A stretch of DNA of 64,000 nucleotides from Falsiroseomonas sp046052145 (GTDB lineage: Bacteria; Pseudomonadota; Alphaproteobacteria; Acetobacterales; Acetobacteraceae), in the NCBI GenBank assembly GCA_046052145.1, contig JBJOMW010000015.1, positions 36,018-100,017 on the forward strand, written 5' to 3'. A model generated the notes under the pieces. It made no database searches and had not been told where the DNA came from. It saw only the letters and a program-made list of their open reading frames with translations. The position numbers were made by a program, and so were the translations under genes. Shown here in pieces: positions 34,668 through 44,158 of the stretch; the stretch's first letter is position 1; each line of letters starts with the position of its first letter.

Positions 34668-35840
34668 CTATTCCCTCTCCAGGATCAGCGTCGCGCTGCC
34701 ATGGCGATGGCCGAGCAGCCCGCCCGTGCCATGCGCCAGCGCCAGGTGGCAGTCCTTTACCTGGACGGCCGGGTGGGCTTCTCCGCGTAGCTGGCGCACG
34801 GCCTCGATCACCTTGGTCATGCCGCCGCGATTGGCCGGGTGGTTGTTGCAGAGCCCGCCGCCATCGGTGTTGAAGGGCAGCTTGCCGATACCGCTGATCA
34901 GGTTGCCGTCCGCGACGAAGCGCCCGCCCTGGCCCTTCTCGCAGAAGCCGAGGTCTTCCAGCTGGATCAGCACCGTGATGGTGAAGCTGTCATAGATGCT
35001 GGCGTAGCGGATATCGGCGGGCGCAACGCCGGCTTCGGCGAAGGCGCGCGCACCGCTGAAGCGGGCGCCAGAGAAGGTCAGGTCGTTGTATCCGCCGGCA
35101 TGGGTCTTCAGCGCCTCGCCGGTGCCGCGCACCGTCACGACGGGCCGCTTCAGGCTGCGGGCAATCTCCGGCCGCGCGACGATCAGCGCGCCGCCACCAT
35201 CGCTGATGACGCAGCAATCCAGGCGATGCAGCGGATCGGCGACAAGCGGGGAGTTCACCACCTCCTCCACCGTCACGGGCTTGCGCAGCATGGCGTGCGG
35301 GTTGTGCTGCGCATGATGGCTGGCGGCGACCTTGATCCAGGCCAGCTGTTCGGAGGTGGTGCCGAATTCATGCATGTGCCGCATCGCGCACATGGCGTAG
35401 GCGGCCGCGACCGTGCGGCCCATCGGGATCTCGAACTGGTCGTCGGGCACGGCGGGGTTCTGCGCGCGGGTCGCGGTGCCCGTCGCCTGGCCCTCGCTGC
35501 GCGGCCGGCCGGCGAGCGTGATCAGCGCGACATTGCAGCGCCCGAGCGCGATGGCGGCCGCGGCGTGCGCGACATGCGCGATGTAGGAACTGCCGCCGAT
35601 ATCGGTGCTGTCCACATGCCGCAGGCGATCCAGGCCAAGGTAGTCGGCCATGGAGAGCGGCCCCATCCCGGGCGCGTCGCCGGCGCAGAAATATCCGTCC
35701 ACATCGTCCTTGGAGAGCCCCGCATCCTGCAGCGCGCCCCAGGCGACTTCGGCATGAAGTTGCGCAGTGGAGGTGTCGGGGGCCTTGCGGGTCGGGTGTT
35801 CATAGGCGCCGACGATGCAGGCGCTGCCATTGAGGCTCAT
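34668..35840 (-). CDS. Thiolase-family (SCP-x/lipid-transfer type) acetyl-CoA acetyltransferase-like
   Basis: 390 residues from ATG 35840; a longer frame to 35933 adds an unlikely basic leader. Thiolase fold with CIVGAYEHPTRKAPDTS, VDSTDIGGSSYIAHVAHAAA, CCVISDGGGALIVARPE and a C-terminal NTDGGGLCNNHPANRGGM, then HGTGGLLGHRHGSATLILE. It lacks the classic N-terminal catalytic Cys context of beta-ketothiolases, as in SCP-x-like members that work with DUF35. Likely lipid or steroid side-chain type CoA chemistry; substrate open. Confidence 0.85.
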   Translation of the reverse strand: MSLNGSACIVGAYEHPTRKAPDTSTAQLHAEVAWGALQDAGLSKDDVDGYFCAGDAPGMGPLSMADYLGLDRLRHVDSTDIGGSSYIAHVAHAAAAIALGRCNVALITLAGRPRSEGQATGTATRAQNPAVPDDQFEIPMGRTVAAAYAMCAMRHMHEFGTTSEQLAWIKVAASHHAQHNPHAMLRKPVTVEEVVNSPLVADPLHRLDCCVISDGGGALIVARPEIARSLKRPVVTVRGTGEALKTHAGGYNDLTFSGARFSGARAFAEAGVAPADIRYASIYDSFTITVLIQLEDLGFCEKGQGGRFVADGNLISGIGKLPFNTDGGGLCNNHPANRGGMTKVIEAVRQLRGEAHPAVQVKDCHLALAHGTGGLLGHRHGSATLILERE

Positions 35841-36084
35841 CCTTGGCTGCGCCGATGCTGCCGCATCGTCGCCCTCAGACGCCGGCGCGCGCCTCCGCGC
35901 GCTTGGCTTCGCGCCACTTGGCGCGGCGGCCATTCGGCCGCTCGGTCGGCTATGCCGACCGCAAATGCCCGCTTCGACGCCATCTGCATCTCTTTCCCTG
36001 GACGCGGCCGGAGACTGGCAAGCGGCGCCGTGTTGAGCAAGCCGGGGGCAGCTGCGCTATACTGTCGCCAAGGAGGAAGGCCCC

Positions 36085-37419
36085 ATGGACGTTACCCCCG
36101 CACCGGCTTCTGTCGGCACGCACGCGGCCGGCTACATGTCGGGCTTCGGCAATTCCTTCGAGACCGAGGCCCTGCCCGGCGCGCTGCCGGTCGGGCGGAA
36201 TTCGCCGCAGCGCTGCGCCTATGGGCTCTATGCCGAGCAGCTCAGCGGCTCGCCCTTCACCGCACCACGGGCGAGCAACCAGCGCAGTTGGCTGTATCGT
36301 ATCCGCCCGACGGTCGCGCATATCGGCCGCTTCGCGCGGCGCGACCTGCCCTTCTGGGTCAGCGCGCCCGATGCCGCGCAGCATGACCTGCCCATCCAGC
36401 CGCTGCGCTGGGACCCGATCCCCATCCCCGGCGAGGCGCTGACCTTCCTGACCGGCATGCGAACCGTGACGACCGCCGGCGACGTGACGTCGCAGACGGG
36501 CATGGCCGCGCATATCGCGCTCGTCACCGCCAGCATGACCGACGAGACCTTCTGGAATGCGGATGCCGAGATGCTGGTCGTGCCCGAGCAGGGCAGTCTG
36601 CGCTTCCGCACGGAGTTCGGCGTGATCGAAGCCGCCCCCGGCGAGATCGTGGTGATCCCGCGCGGCGTGAAATTCCGCGTCGAAGTGGGCGCGCCCGCGC
36701 GCGCCTATGTCTGCGAGAATTACGGCGGCGCCTTCACCCTGCCCGAACGCGGGCCGATCGGCGCGAATTGCATGGCGAACCAGCGCGACTTCCTGGCACC
36801 CGTCGCGGCCTATGAGGACCGGGAAGCGCCGCATCGCGTGACGGTGAAGTGGGGCGGCGTGTTCTGGACCAGCGAGATCGGCCACTCGCCGCTCGATGTC
36901 GTGGCCTGGCACGGCAATTACGCGCCCTACAAATACGATCTGCGTCGCTATTCGCCGGTCGGGCCGATCCTGTTCGACCATGCCGATCCCTCGATCTTCA
37001 CCTGCCTGACGGCGCCGAGCGAAACGCCGGGCACGGCGAATATCGACTTCGTGCTGTTCCCCGAGCGCTGGTTGGTGGCCGAGAACACGTTTCGGCCGCC
37101 CTGGTACCACATGAATTTGATGAGCGAGTTCATGGGCCTGATCTACGGCCAGTACGACGCGAAACCGCAGGGCTTCGTGCCGGGCGGCTTCTCGCTGCAC
37201 AATTGCATGCTGCCGCACGGGCCGGATGCGGAGGCTTTCGAGAAAGCCTCGACGGTCGCATTGGCGCCGCACAAGCTGACGGGCACGATGGCCTTCATGT
37301 TCGAGACCCGCCTGCCTCAGCGCGTGACGGCCTTCGCGGCCAGCCTGCCGCAACTGCAATCGGGCTACCGTGATTGCTGGACGGGGCTGAAGAAGACATT
37401 CGATCCATCGAAGCCATGA
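36085..37419 (+). CDS. hmgA: HmgA, homogentisate 1,2-dioxygenase
   Basis: 444 residues behind AAGGAGG. Opens the ring of homogentisate to maleylacetoacetate in tyrosine/phenylalanine breakdown. Starts with the family block YMSGFGNSFETEALPGALP; iron-ligand region WYHMNLMSEFMGLIYG (His and Glu) and the later SLHNCMLPHGPDAEAFE (His) are intact. The next gene, fahA, overlaps its stop by four bases; the intermediate maleylacetoacetate isomerase is not adjacent. Confidence 0.97.
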   Translation: MDVTPAPASVGTHAAGYMSGFGNSFETEALPGALPVGRNSPQRCAYGLYAEQLSGSPFTAPRASNQRSWLYRIRPTVAHIGRFARRDLPFWVSAPDAAQHDLPIQPLRWDPIPIPGEALTFLTGMRTVTTAGDVTSQTGMAAHIALVTASMTDETFWNADAEMLVVPEQGSLRFRTEFGVIEAAPGEIVVIPRGVKFRVEVGAPARAYVCENYGGAFTLPERGPIGANCMANQRDFLAPVAAYEDREAPHRVTVKWGGVFWTSEIGHSPLDVVAWHGNYAPYKYDLRRYSPVGPILFDHADPSIFTCLTAPSETPGTANIDFVLFPERWLVAENTFRPPWYHMNLMSEFMGLIYGQYDAKPQGFVPGGFSLHNCMLPHGPDAEAFEKASTVALAPHKLTGTMAFMFETRLPQRVTAFAASLPQLQSGYRDCWTGLKKTFDPSKP

Positions 37420-38723
37420 GCATGCTGGACCACACCCACCTCGCCACGCGCGGCAGCTTCGTCGCCTCCGCCAACGGGCATCCGGATTTCCCGCTGCAGA
37501 ACCTGCCGCTTGGCGTCTTCGCGCCGGCGGGCGGGGCGAAGCGGGCAGGCGTTGCCATCGGCGACATGATCCTCGACCTCGATGCGCTGCTGGCGACGGG
37601 GCTGCTGGACGGCGCGGCAGGCGAAGCCGCGGCGGCCGCGACAGGCGGGGCGCTGAACGCGCTGCTCGCGCTCGGCGCCGCGCACCGGCAGGCGCTGCGC
37701 GACCGGCTGTTCGCGCTGCTGTCGGAAGGCAGCGCCGCCGAGCGGCGGATCAACGCCCTGCTGCACCGCGCCGCGGATTGCACGCTGCATCTGCCCGCGC
37801 GCATCGGCGACTACACGGATTTCTATGCCGGCATCCAGCACGCGACGAATGTCGGCGCGCTGTTCCGGCCGGACAATCCGCTGCTGCCGAACTACAAGCA
37901 TGTGCCGATCGGCTATCATGGCCGCACCAGTTCCGTCGTGCCCTCGGGCCATCCGCTGCGGCGCCCGAACGGCCAGCGCAAACCCGCCGCCGAAGCGCAG
38001 CCGAGCTTCGGCCCGAGCCGGAACCTCGACTACGAGATGGAGCTCGGCATCTGGATCGGGCCGGGCAATGCGCTCGGTGAGCCGATCCCGATCGGGCGCG
38101 CGGCGGATCACATCGCGGGCTATTGCCTGCTGAACGACTGGTCGGCGCGCGACATCCAGGGCTGGGAGTACCAGCCGCTCGGCCCCTTCCTCGGCAAGAA
38201 TTTCGGCACGACGATCAGCCCCTGGATCATCACGCCCGAGGCGCTCGCACCCTTCCGCATGGCGCAGCCCGCGCGGCCCGCGGGCGATCCGAAGCCGATG
38301 GACTACCTCTGGGACGAGGCAGACCAGGCGCATGGCGCGCTGGCGCTCGAGCTTGAGGTGCGCCTGATGACGCCGGGGCTGCGCGCGAAGGGCTTGCCGC
38401 CGCACCGGCTCTCGCTCGGCCAGGCGGGTGCGATGTACTGGACGCCGGCGCAGCTCGTCGCGCATCACGCCTGCGGCGGGTGCAACCTGCAGCCGGGCGA
38501 TCTGCTGGGCACGGGCACGCTCTCGACCGAGGGCGCGGAGGGCTGGGGCTCGCTGCTCGAGATAACGCGCGGCGGCAAGCAGCCGGTGCAGCTGGCGTCC
38601 GGCGAGACGCGGCGCTTCCTGGAGGATGGCGACGAGCTGACGCTGGCCGCGCATGCGCGCAAGCCGGGCTATGCCACGATCGGCTTCGGCCCCTGCAGCG
38701 GCGTGGTTCAGCCCGCCGTCTGA
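37416..38723 (+). CDS. fahA: FahA, fumarylacetoacetase
   Basis: 435 residues from ATG 37416. Cleaves fumarylacetoacetate to fumarate and acetoacetate, the last tyrosine-catabolic step. Visible: DYTDFYAGIQHATNVGALFR (metal Asp and catalytic His region), FGPSRNLDYEMELGIWIGPG, LLNDWSARDIQGWEYQPLG and CNLQPGDLLGTGTLS. Coupled to hmgA. Its last 16 bases overlap, head to tail, the end of a gene on the opposite strand. Confidence 0.97.
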   Translation: MSMLDHTHLATRGSFVASANGHPDFPLQNLPLGVFAPAGGAKRAGVAIGDMILDLDALLATGLLDGAAGEAAAAATGGALNALLALGAAHRQALRDRLFALLSEGSAAERRINALLHRAADCTLHLPARIGDYTDFYAGIQHATNVGALFRPDNPLLPNYKHVPIGYHGRTSSVVPSGHPLRRPNGQRKPAAEAQPSFGPSRNLDYEMELGIWIGPGNALGEPIPIGRAADHIAGYCLLNDWSARDIQGWEYQPLGPFLGKNFGTTISPWIITPEALAPFRMAQPARPAGDPKPMDYLWDEADQAHGALALELEVRLMTPGLRAKGLPPHRLSLGQAGAMYWTPAQLVAHHACGGCNLQPGDLLGTGTLSTEGAEGWGSLLEITRGGKQPVQLASGETRRFLEDGDELTLAAHARKPGYATIGFGPCSGVVQPAV

Positions 38724-39028
38724 AGCGCCTTCGGCGCGCTGACGCTGGCACGCAGTCGCGCATAGTCGCGGAGGAAGGCCAGCACCTCCGCGTGGCGCGG
38801 CGTGCCGGGGTCGTGCATCCCCTCCCGGATCTGGCGCGCGAGCAGCACCAGATTGGCGGAGGGCAGCGACGTGACATCCGCCGCCCCTTCGCGGATCGCG
38901 AGCGCCATCGCAGCCGCGACCATGCGCGCGGCGAAGGCCTTCTCCGGCGGCAGGGCGGACAGCAGCTCGTTCAGCACCACTTCGCGCGCAGTGGCGAGCA
39001 GGTCGGCGGCGTCGGGCTTCTCCAGCAT
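38708..39028 (-). CDS. DUF6285 protein
   Basis: 106 residues from ATG 39028, whose first base is shared with the stop region of the upstream phosphotransferase gene. Helical, with DAADLLATAREVVLNELLSA, FAARMVAAAMALAIREGA and LLARQIREGMHDPGTPRHAE. Proteins of this kind regularly follow aminoglycoside-phosphotransferase-like genes in acyl-CoA dehydrogenase operons. No activity is known. The 3' end overlaps fahA by 16 bases. Confidence 0.7.
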   Translation of the reverse strand: MLEKPDAADLLATAREVVLNELLSALPPEKAFAARMVAAAMALAIREGAADVTSLPSANLVLLARQIREGMHDPGTPRHAEVLAFLRDYARLRASVSAPKALQTAG

Positions 39029-40029
39029 CACAGCGCCTCCGCCATTTGCAGGATGTCCCATTCGAGCTCGGGGACGATGTGGCCGGTCAGCGCGAGTTCC
39101 AGGCTGCGCTCTTCGCCGGAGATGTGGCGCATCGCCTGGTCGGCGGCGACCACCGCCCAGCGGATGGTGGCGAGCAATTCCCACCAGCGCACGCGCCGAT
39201 CCTCCACCGCCGTGCCAGATTCCGCTTCGTAGCCCGTGTAGAAGGCCGCGCGCGGGCCGATGCCGCCGGCCTCCTGCGCCACGTTGCCGAAGCGCCAGCA
39301 TTTCGCGCAGAACCAGCCAAGATCAGCCGCTGGATCGCCCCAGGCGGCGAATTCCCAATCGAGCACCGCGGTCACGCCCGCGGCGTCGAGCATGATGTTG
39401 CCGGTGCGGAAATCATTGTGGTTCAGCACGGGCGGCACCGGTGGCGGCGCCGCGCGCTCGGCCGCGCGCAGCCCCCATTCGAGAACCGGGCGCGGCGTGC
39501 CCGCGGCATCGAGCCGCGCGCGCATCGCAGCAATCGCCGCCAGCCCCGCATCGGGCGGCGGGTCGCCCAGGAAGCCGAGCTCGGCGCATGGCGGGCGAAT
39601 ACGGTGGATCTTCGCGAGTTCGCGCCCGAGCGCCGCGGCGAGTTGCTCCCGCCCGCCGCCCAACGTCGCGTCCTTGACCACGCGCGGGCCGAGCGCGGTG
39701 CCGGCCACGCGGCGCATGACGAAGAAGGGTGCGCCGATGACGGCGGTCTCCTCGCAGAGCAGCAGCGGCTCCGGGACCGTCACGCCGGCCGCATGCGCCG
39801 CGCGCAGCAGCGCGTATTCCGCCGCCCGCGGCAGGCTGACCGCCAGCACCGCCGCACTATCCGTGCGCAACACCCAGCCCTGCGTCGCGCCGCGGCTTTC
39901 GATGTCGAGCGCCCAGTTCTGCTGGATGGCCCCACCCGAGAGTTTCCGGGCCGCGGCGATCCGCATCCCGGCATCACCGGTAGCGCCGGCGAGCCAGTCG
40001 CGCAGGCGGGCGAGCTGCTCCTCAGTCAC
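39028..40029 (-). CDS. Aminoglycoside-phosphotransferase-like kinase of the acyl-CoA dehydrogenase type
   Basis: 333 residues from GTG 40029, overlapping the acyl-CoA dehydrogenase stop by 8 bases. The catalytic loop HNDFRTGNIMLD and the metal site VLDWEFAAWGDPAADLGW are those of the APH kinase fold. In human ACAD10/11 the same domain phosphorylates hydroxy-acyl-CoA before removal by a dehydrogenase. Its neighbours are an acyl-CoA dehydrogenase and an SDR, so I infer hydroxy-acid or fatty acyl metabolism rather than antibiotic resistance. Confidence 0.85.
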   Translation of the reverse strand: MTEEQLARLRDWLAGATGDAGMRIAAARKLSGGAIQQNWALDIESRGATQGWVLRTDSAAVLAVSLPRAAEYALLRAAHAAGVTVPEPLLLCEETAVIGAPFFVMRRVAGTALGPRVVKDATLGGGREQLAAALGRELAKIHRIRPPCAELGFLGDPPPDAGLAAIAAMRARLDAAGTPRPVLEWGLRAAERAAPPPVPPVLNHNDFRTGNIMLDAAGVTAVLDWEFAAWGDPAADLGWFCAKCWRFGNVAQEAGGIGPRAAFYTGYEAESGTAVEDRRVRWWELLATIRWAVVAADQAMRHISGEERSLELALTGHIVPELEWDILQMAEAL

Positions 40030-41227
40030 GGGCGCCCCAGGCGAAGAAATTCGCGCCCTCGCGGCGGAGGAAATTGGCGATGACCATGCGGTGCACCTCG
40101 CTCGCGCCATCCACCAGGCGGGCCTGGCGGGCGTAGCGGTACATCCACTCCACCGGCGTGTCCTTGGAATAGCCGCGCGCGCCGAGCAGCTGCAGCGAGG
40201 TGTCCACCGCCTTGTGCAGCGCATCCGCCACGACGATCTTCGCCATCGAGACTTCCTTGCGCGCGAATCCGCCCTGGTCGAGTACCCAGGCCGCCTTCAT
40301 CGTCAGCATCCGGCCGATCTCGAGCTCCATCGCCGCCTGGCCGATCAGCCCCTGCACGCTTTCGCGGTCGATCAGCTTCATGCCGAAGCTGTCGCGGTGC
40401 TTGATCCGCTCCATCGCGATCTCAAGCGCGCGGCGCCCCATGCCGAGCCAGCGCATGCAATGCGTGAGGCGCGCCGTGCCAAGGCGGATCTGCGTGAGCT
40501 TGAGGCCATCGCCGACGCCCATCAGCACATTCTCATCCGGCACTTCGAGCCCGTCGAATTCCAGCTCGCAATGCCCGCCATGTTCCTCCGGCCCCATGAT
40601 CGGGATGCGCCGGACGATGCGCCAGCCGGGCTGGTCGGCGTGGAACAGGAAGCAGGTGAGGCCCTTGCGCTCATCGTCGGAGGTGCGCGCGATCAGCAGG
40701 AAATGCTTCGATTCACCCGCGCCGGTGATGTAGTGCTTGCGGCCCGTGATGCGCCAACGGTCATTGCCGACGCGCTCTGCCCGCGTGTAGGTCAGACCGG
40801 GATCGCTGCCGCAGCCATCGGGCTCCGTCATCGCGAAAGACGACTGCACCGCGCCATCCACGATGGGCTGCAGCCACTTCGCCTTCTGCGCCTCGGTCGC
40901 GACCTTCTCCAGCACGATCATGTTGCCGTCATCGGGCGCGGCGCTGTTGAAGACGACGGGGCCGAAGATGGAGCGGTTCATCTCCTCATAGCAGGCCGCC
41001 ATGCCGATAACCGGCAGGCCGCCGCCGCCGCGGCTTTTCGGCATCTGCAGCGCCCAGAGCCCCGCGGCCTTCGCCTCCGCGCGCAGGCGCTGCAGCACGT
41101 CGGGGTGGATGTTCTCGTGCTCGTCGTAATTGGCGCGATCGGCTTCGAGCGGGATCAGGCGGTCATCGACGAAGTCCCGCACACGGGCGCGGATGGCCTC
41201 GATCTCCGGCGGCAGCGCGAAATCCAT
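40022..41227 (-). CDS. Acyl-CoA dehydrogenase
   Basis: 401 residues, FAD flavoprotein. Visible: FAMTEPDGCGSDPGLTYTRA (substrate/FAD segment), GRKHYITGAGESKHFLLIAR, TRIRLG-like TQIRLGTARLTHCMRWLGMG, GKQLIDRESVQGLIGQAAME equivalent (GMKLIDRESVQGLIGQ), and QLLGARGYSKDTPVEWMYR, with the RLVDGASEVHRMVIA C-terminal FAD-binding signature. Forms an operon with the APH-like kinase, DUF6285 and an upstream SDR. The substrate is probably long or branched acyl-CoA, as for ACAD11-like enzymes. Confidence 0.92.
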   Translation of the reverse strand: MDFALPPEIEAIRARVRDFVDDRLIPLEADRANYDEHENIHPDVLQRLRAEAKAAGLWALQMPKSRGGGGLPVIGMAACYEEMNRSIFGPVVFNSAAPDDGNMIVLEKVATEAQKAKWLQPIVDGAVQSSFAMTEPDGCGSDPGLTYTRAERVGNDRWRITGRKHYITGAGESKHFLLIARTSDDERKGLTCFLFHADQPGWRIVRRIPIMGPEEHGGHCELEFDGLEVPDENVLMGVGDGLKLTQIRLGTARLTHCMRWLGMGRRALEIAMERIKHRDSFGMKLIDRESVQGLIGQAAMELEIGRMLTMKAAWVLDQGGFARKEVSMAKIVVADALHKAVDTSLQLLGARGYSKDTPVEWMYRYARQARLVDGASEVHRMVIANFLRREGANFFAWGARD

Positions 41228-41237
41228 GATGCGTGTC

Positions 41238-41996
41238 CTAGAGGCTGTTCACCGAATGGCCGCCATCCACCGTGACGACGCTGCCGGTCATATGCGCGCC
41301 CGCGCGGCTGGCCAGCAGCAGCAGCGGGCCGGTGAGGTCGTCCACCGTGCCGAGCCGGCGCTGCGGAATGCGCTTCAGCAGCGCCTGGCCGGCCTCGGAG
41401 GCGAAGAAATCGCGGTTGATGTCAGTGGCCACATAACCGGGCGCCAGCGCGTTCACGCGGATGCGATGGCGCGCGAGTTCCACCGCCATCTGCCGCGTCA
41501 GCTGGATCAGCCCGGCCTTGGCGGCCGAATAGCTGGCCACGCCCGGAATCACGCGCATCCCGAGGATGGAGGCGATGTTGACGATCGCTCCTTCCCTCCC
41601 CGCCGCGACCATGCGCTTCGCGGCGGCCTGGGCCATCACGAAGGCGCCGCGGAGGTCCACATCCATCACGCGGTCCCAGTCGTCGTCCGCGTGATCGAGG
41701 AAGGGCTTCGTCGCGGCAATGCCGGCATTGTTCACCAGCAGATCGCAGCTGCCGAAGCGCGCTTCCACCGCGTCCAGCGCGGCGGCGATGGAGGCGGCAT
41801 CGGTCACGTCGAGCGCGACCGCCATGGCGCGCTCACCCAGCGCCGCGGCCTCGGCGGCCACGCTTTCGGGGCGGCGCGCGGCTAGCGCCACGCTGGCACC
41901 GGCCGCATGCAGCACGCGGCCGAAATGCCGCCCGAGCCCGCCCGAGGCGCCGGTCACCAGCGCCACGCGGCCCGAAAGGGAGAACAGGTCGGTCAT
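41238..41996 (-). CDS. SDR-family oxidoreductase
   Basis: 252 residues. Classical short-chain dehydrogenase: cofactor motif TGASGGLGRHFG (about 16-27), NNAG, and the catalytic Ser/Tyr/Lys in NIASILGMRVIPGVASYSAA followed by KAG. Ends with the common GGHSVNSL. Eleven bases upstream of the acyl-CoA dehydrogenase, so likely the first gene of a four-gene operon (SDR, dehydrogenase, kinase, DUF6285). Probably a hydroxyacyl dehydrogenase; substrate not determined. Confidence 0.88.
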   Translation of the reverse strand: MTDLFSLSGRVALVTGASGGLGRHFGRVLHAAGASVALAARRPESVAAEAAALGERAMAVALDVTDAASIAAALDAVEARFGSCDLLVNNAGIAATKPFLDHADDDWDRVMDVDLRGAFVMAQAAAKRMVAAGREGAIVNIASILGMRVIPGVASYSAAKAGLIQLTRQMAVELARHRIRVNALAPGYVATDINRDFFASEAGQALLKRIPQRRLGTVDDLTGPLLLLASRAGAHMTGSVVTVDGGHSVNSL

Positions 41997-42063
41997 ACGA
42001 CGCTGCTACCCCTGTGGGTCGCCAAGGGTCAACCGGGCGACGGGATGGCGGGGCGCGTCGCCG

Positions 42064-43035
42064 TCAGTCCACCGTGATGCGCGCCTGGCGGACCACCTCC
42101 GCCCAGCGCTCGCGCTCCCAGCGGATCAGGCGGGCGAAGCCCGGGCCGTCGAGGGTCGAGGGCTCGGCCCCTTCGTCGCGCAGGCGGCGGATGACCTCGG
42201 GGTTCGACAGCGCTTCCCGCATCGCGGTGAAGAGGCGGGCCCTCACCGGCTCCGGCGTGCCGCGCGGCACCAGAAGGCCATACCAGGCCGTCGCCTTGTA
42301 GTTCGGCACCGTCTCAGCCACGGTCGGAATATCGGGGAAGAGCGTCATGCGCGTGTCGCCGGTCACCGCCAGCGCCCGCACCGCATTGCCCTGCATCAGG
42401 CCGACCACGGACGGCAGCGTGGTGACCATGAAGTGGATGTGTCCCGCGGCGACGTCGGTGAGCGCCGGACCGGCGCCGCGGAAGGGCACGTGCTCGGCCT
42501 CGAGCCCCGTCATCTGCAGCATCAACGCCGCGGCCAGGTGGCTGGCGGAGCCGTTGGAGGCGCTGGCATAGGTGAGGTTGCCGCGCCCGGCGCGAATCTC
42601 GTCGAGCAGTTCGCGCAGCGTGCGCGCACGCGACCGGGGCCCGACCACGACGACAAGCGGCGCGTCCGCCACAAGCCCGATCGGCTCCAGCGCCTGTTCG
42701 GGGTCCACACGCATGTTGCGGAACAGGGAGACATTCACGCTCATCGGGCCGTGATTGCCCATCAGCATCGTGTAGCCGTCCGGGCGGGCGCCGGCGGCCA
42801 TTTCGGTGGCGATGTTGCCGCCACCCCCCGGCCGGTTCTCCACCACGATCGTCTGGCCCAGCAGCGGGCCCATCGCGTTCCCGAGCGTCCGCGCGATGAG
42901 GTCCGTGCCGCCGCCCGGCGCGAAGGCCAGGAGCAAGCGGATGGGCCGGTTGGGGAACGGCGCTTCCTGGGCCGCCGCCGGCAGGGCGGTGGCAGGCAGG
43001 GCAAGGCTTGCGGCGAGCAGGGTCCGGCGTTGCAT
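42064..43035 (-). CDS. Bug/TctC-family periplasmic substrate-binding protein
   Basis: 323 residues. Signal peptide (MQRRTLLAASLALPATALPA) followed by the Bug fold: PIRLLLAFAPGGGTDLIART, VENRPGGGGNIATE, PDGYTMLMGNHGP, YASASNGSASHLAAALMLQ, PFRGAGPALTDVAAGHIHFM, IPTVAETVP. These proteins bind carboxylates and usually feed TctAB, but no membrane subunits are in the window. The adjacent PrpF-type isomerase suggests a tricarboxylate or oxo-acid ligand. Confidence 0.92.
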   Translation of the reverse strand: MQRRTLLAASLALPATALPAAAQEAPFPNRPIRLLLAFAPGGGTDLIARTLGNAMGPLLGQTIVVENRPGGGGNIATEMAAGARPDGYTMLMGNHGPMSVNVSLFRNMRVDPEQALEPIGLVADAPLVVVVGPRSRARTLRELLDEIRAGRGNLTYASASNGSASHLAAALMLQMTGLEAEHVPFRGAGPALTDVAAGHIHFMVTTLPSVVGLMQGNAVRALAVTGDTRMTLFPDIPTVAETVPNYKATAWYGLLVPRGTPEPVRARLFTAMREALSNPEVIRRLRDEGAEPSTLDGPGFARLIRWERERWAEVVRQARITVD

Positions 43036-43063
43036 GGGGGTTTGTCCTCTTCTCGTGCGTGGC

Positions 43064-44158
43064 TCAGTCGGCGGCGGCGGGCAGGCGACGGCGCCCGTCC
43101 CAGACCGCGCGGGGGATCAGCAGCGTGCCTTCGAAGATGCGGCGCGCGGTGCGGAGCGTGCCGGCCCAGGCGACCTCGCCACCCTCCAGCCCAATCGGCA
43201 CCTCCATCACGCCGGAGGGATGGGCGATGCGCACCACCTCCCCCGGATCGCCGCCGGCGGCTTCGTGCGCGAGCGTGCCCGGGGTGCGCGCGGCAGTGGC
43301 CAGCGTGATGCCGCCGGTCACCGCCATGGCGCGGTGGCAGTCATGCGGCGTGAAGTAGCGCGCCGTCAGATGCGCGCCATCCATGCCGGGGCCGAGCAGG
43401 CAGGGCTTTGGCACCACGCTGTCGGCGACATCGCCGAGGCGCATGCGCAAGCCGGCCTCGCGCCGCAACTCCTCGACGCGGGCAAACAGCGCGCGGTCCG
43501 CGTTCAACGCATCCGGTGTCGCCGTGATGTCGGCGTCCAGGTCGCGCGCGCGCAGCAGCATCATCGGCATGGCGCCATCGATCAGCGTCACCGCGATGCC
43601 CGCAATCTCCTCCTGCCGGTGGGCGGAGGGGAACAGCGTGCCGGTCTGGCTGCCCGCGACGTCGCGGAAGCGCAGCATGATGGGCGCGGCAGTGCCGGCG
43701 ACGCCCGGGATCTCGGCCTCGCCCTCATAGGTCACGGCGCCGCCCGGCGTCTGGACCAGGGAGTCGACCCGCGTGCCGGTGTTGACGTTGAGGATGCGCA
43801 CCAGCGTCTCCCCGGCGTTGGCAGGGACCAGCCCGGCCTCGATCGCGAAGGGCCCGACACCGGCCAGCATGTTCCCGCAATTGGGGCGCGTATCCACAAT
43901 GGCGCGACCGACATCCACCTGGGCAAAGAGGTAGTCCACATCCACGCCCGGCGTCGCGGAGCGCGAGACGATGGCGACCTTGCTGGTCAGCGTCTGCGCG
44001 CCGCCGATGCCGTCCACCTGCATCGGATGCGGCGAGCCCATCGCGGCCAGCAGCACGGCGTCCCGCGCCGCGGGGTCGGCCGGCAGGTCATCCGCCAGGA
44101 AATAGGGGCCGCGGCTGGTGCCGCCGCGCATGAGCACGCAGGGGATTCGGGTTTGCAT
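43064..44158 (-). CDS. PrpF/GalD-type isomerase (4-oxalomesaconate tautomerase-like)
   Basis: 364 residues from ATG 44158. Diaminopimelate-epimerase-like fold of the PrpF family: RIPCVLMRGGTSRGPYFLAD, MQVDGIGGAQTLTSKVAIVS, DTRPNCGNMLAGVGPFAIEA (catalytic Cys) and VTLIDGAMPMMLL. Close to GalD, which tautomerises 4-oxalomesaconate in gallate breakdown, and to the aconitate isomerase PrpF. Coupled in orientation with the Bug gene and divergent from a LysR regulator, so the three likely form one catabolic locus. Confidence 0.85.
   Translation of the reverse strand: MQTRIPCVLMRGGTSRGPYFLADDLPADPAARDAVLLAAMGSPHPMQVDGIGGAQTLTSKVAIVSRSATPGVDVDYLFAQVDVGRAIVDTRPNCGNMLAGVGPFAIEAGLVPANAGETLVRILNVNTGTRVDSLVQTPGGAVTYEGEAEIPGVAGTAAPIMLRFRDVAGSQTGTLFPSAHRQEEIAGIAVTLIDGAMPMMLLRARDLDADITATPDALNADRALFARVEELRREAGLRMRLGDVADSVVPKPCLLGPGMDGAHLTARYFTPHDCHRAMAVTGGITLATAARTPGTLAHEAAGGDPGEVVRIAHPSGVMEVPIGLEGGEVAWAGTLRTARRIFEGTLLIPRAVWDGRRRLPAAAD

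Noticed and set aside
39028..40029. Antibiotic-resistance aminoglycoside phosphotransferase
   Set aside because: Operon with an acyl-CoA dehydrogenase, an SDR and DUF6285 matches the ACAD10/11-like metabolic kinases instead.
39260..41275. 671-residue plus-strand frame
   Set aside because: Antisense to the phosphotransferase and acyl-CoA dehydrogenase genes; no recognisable domain.
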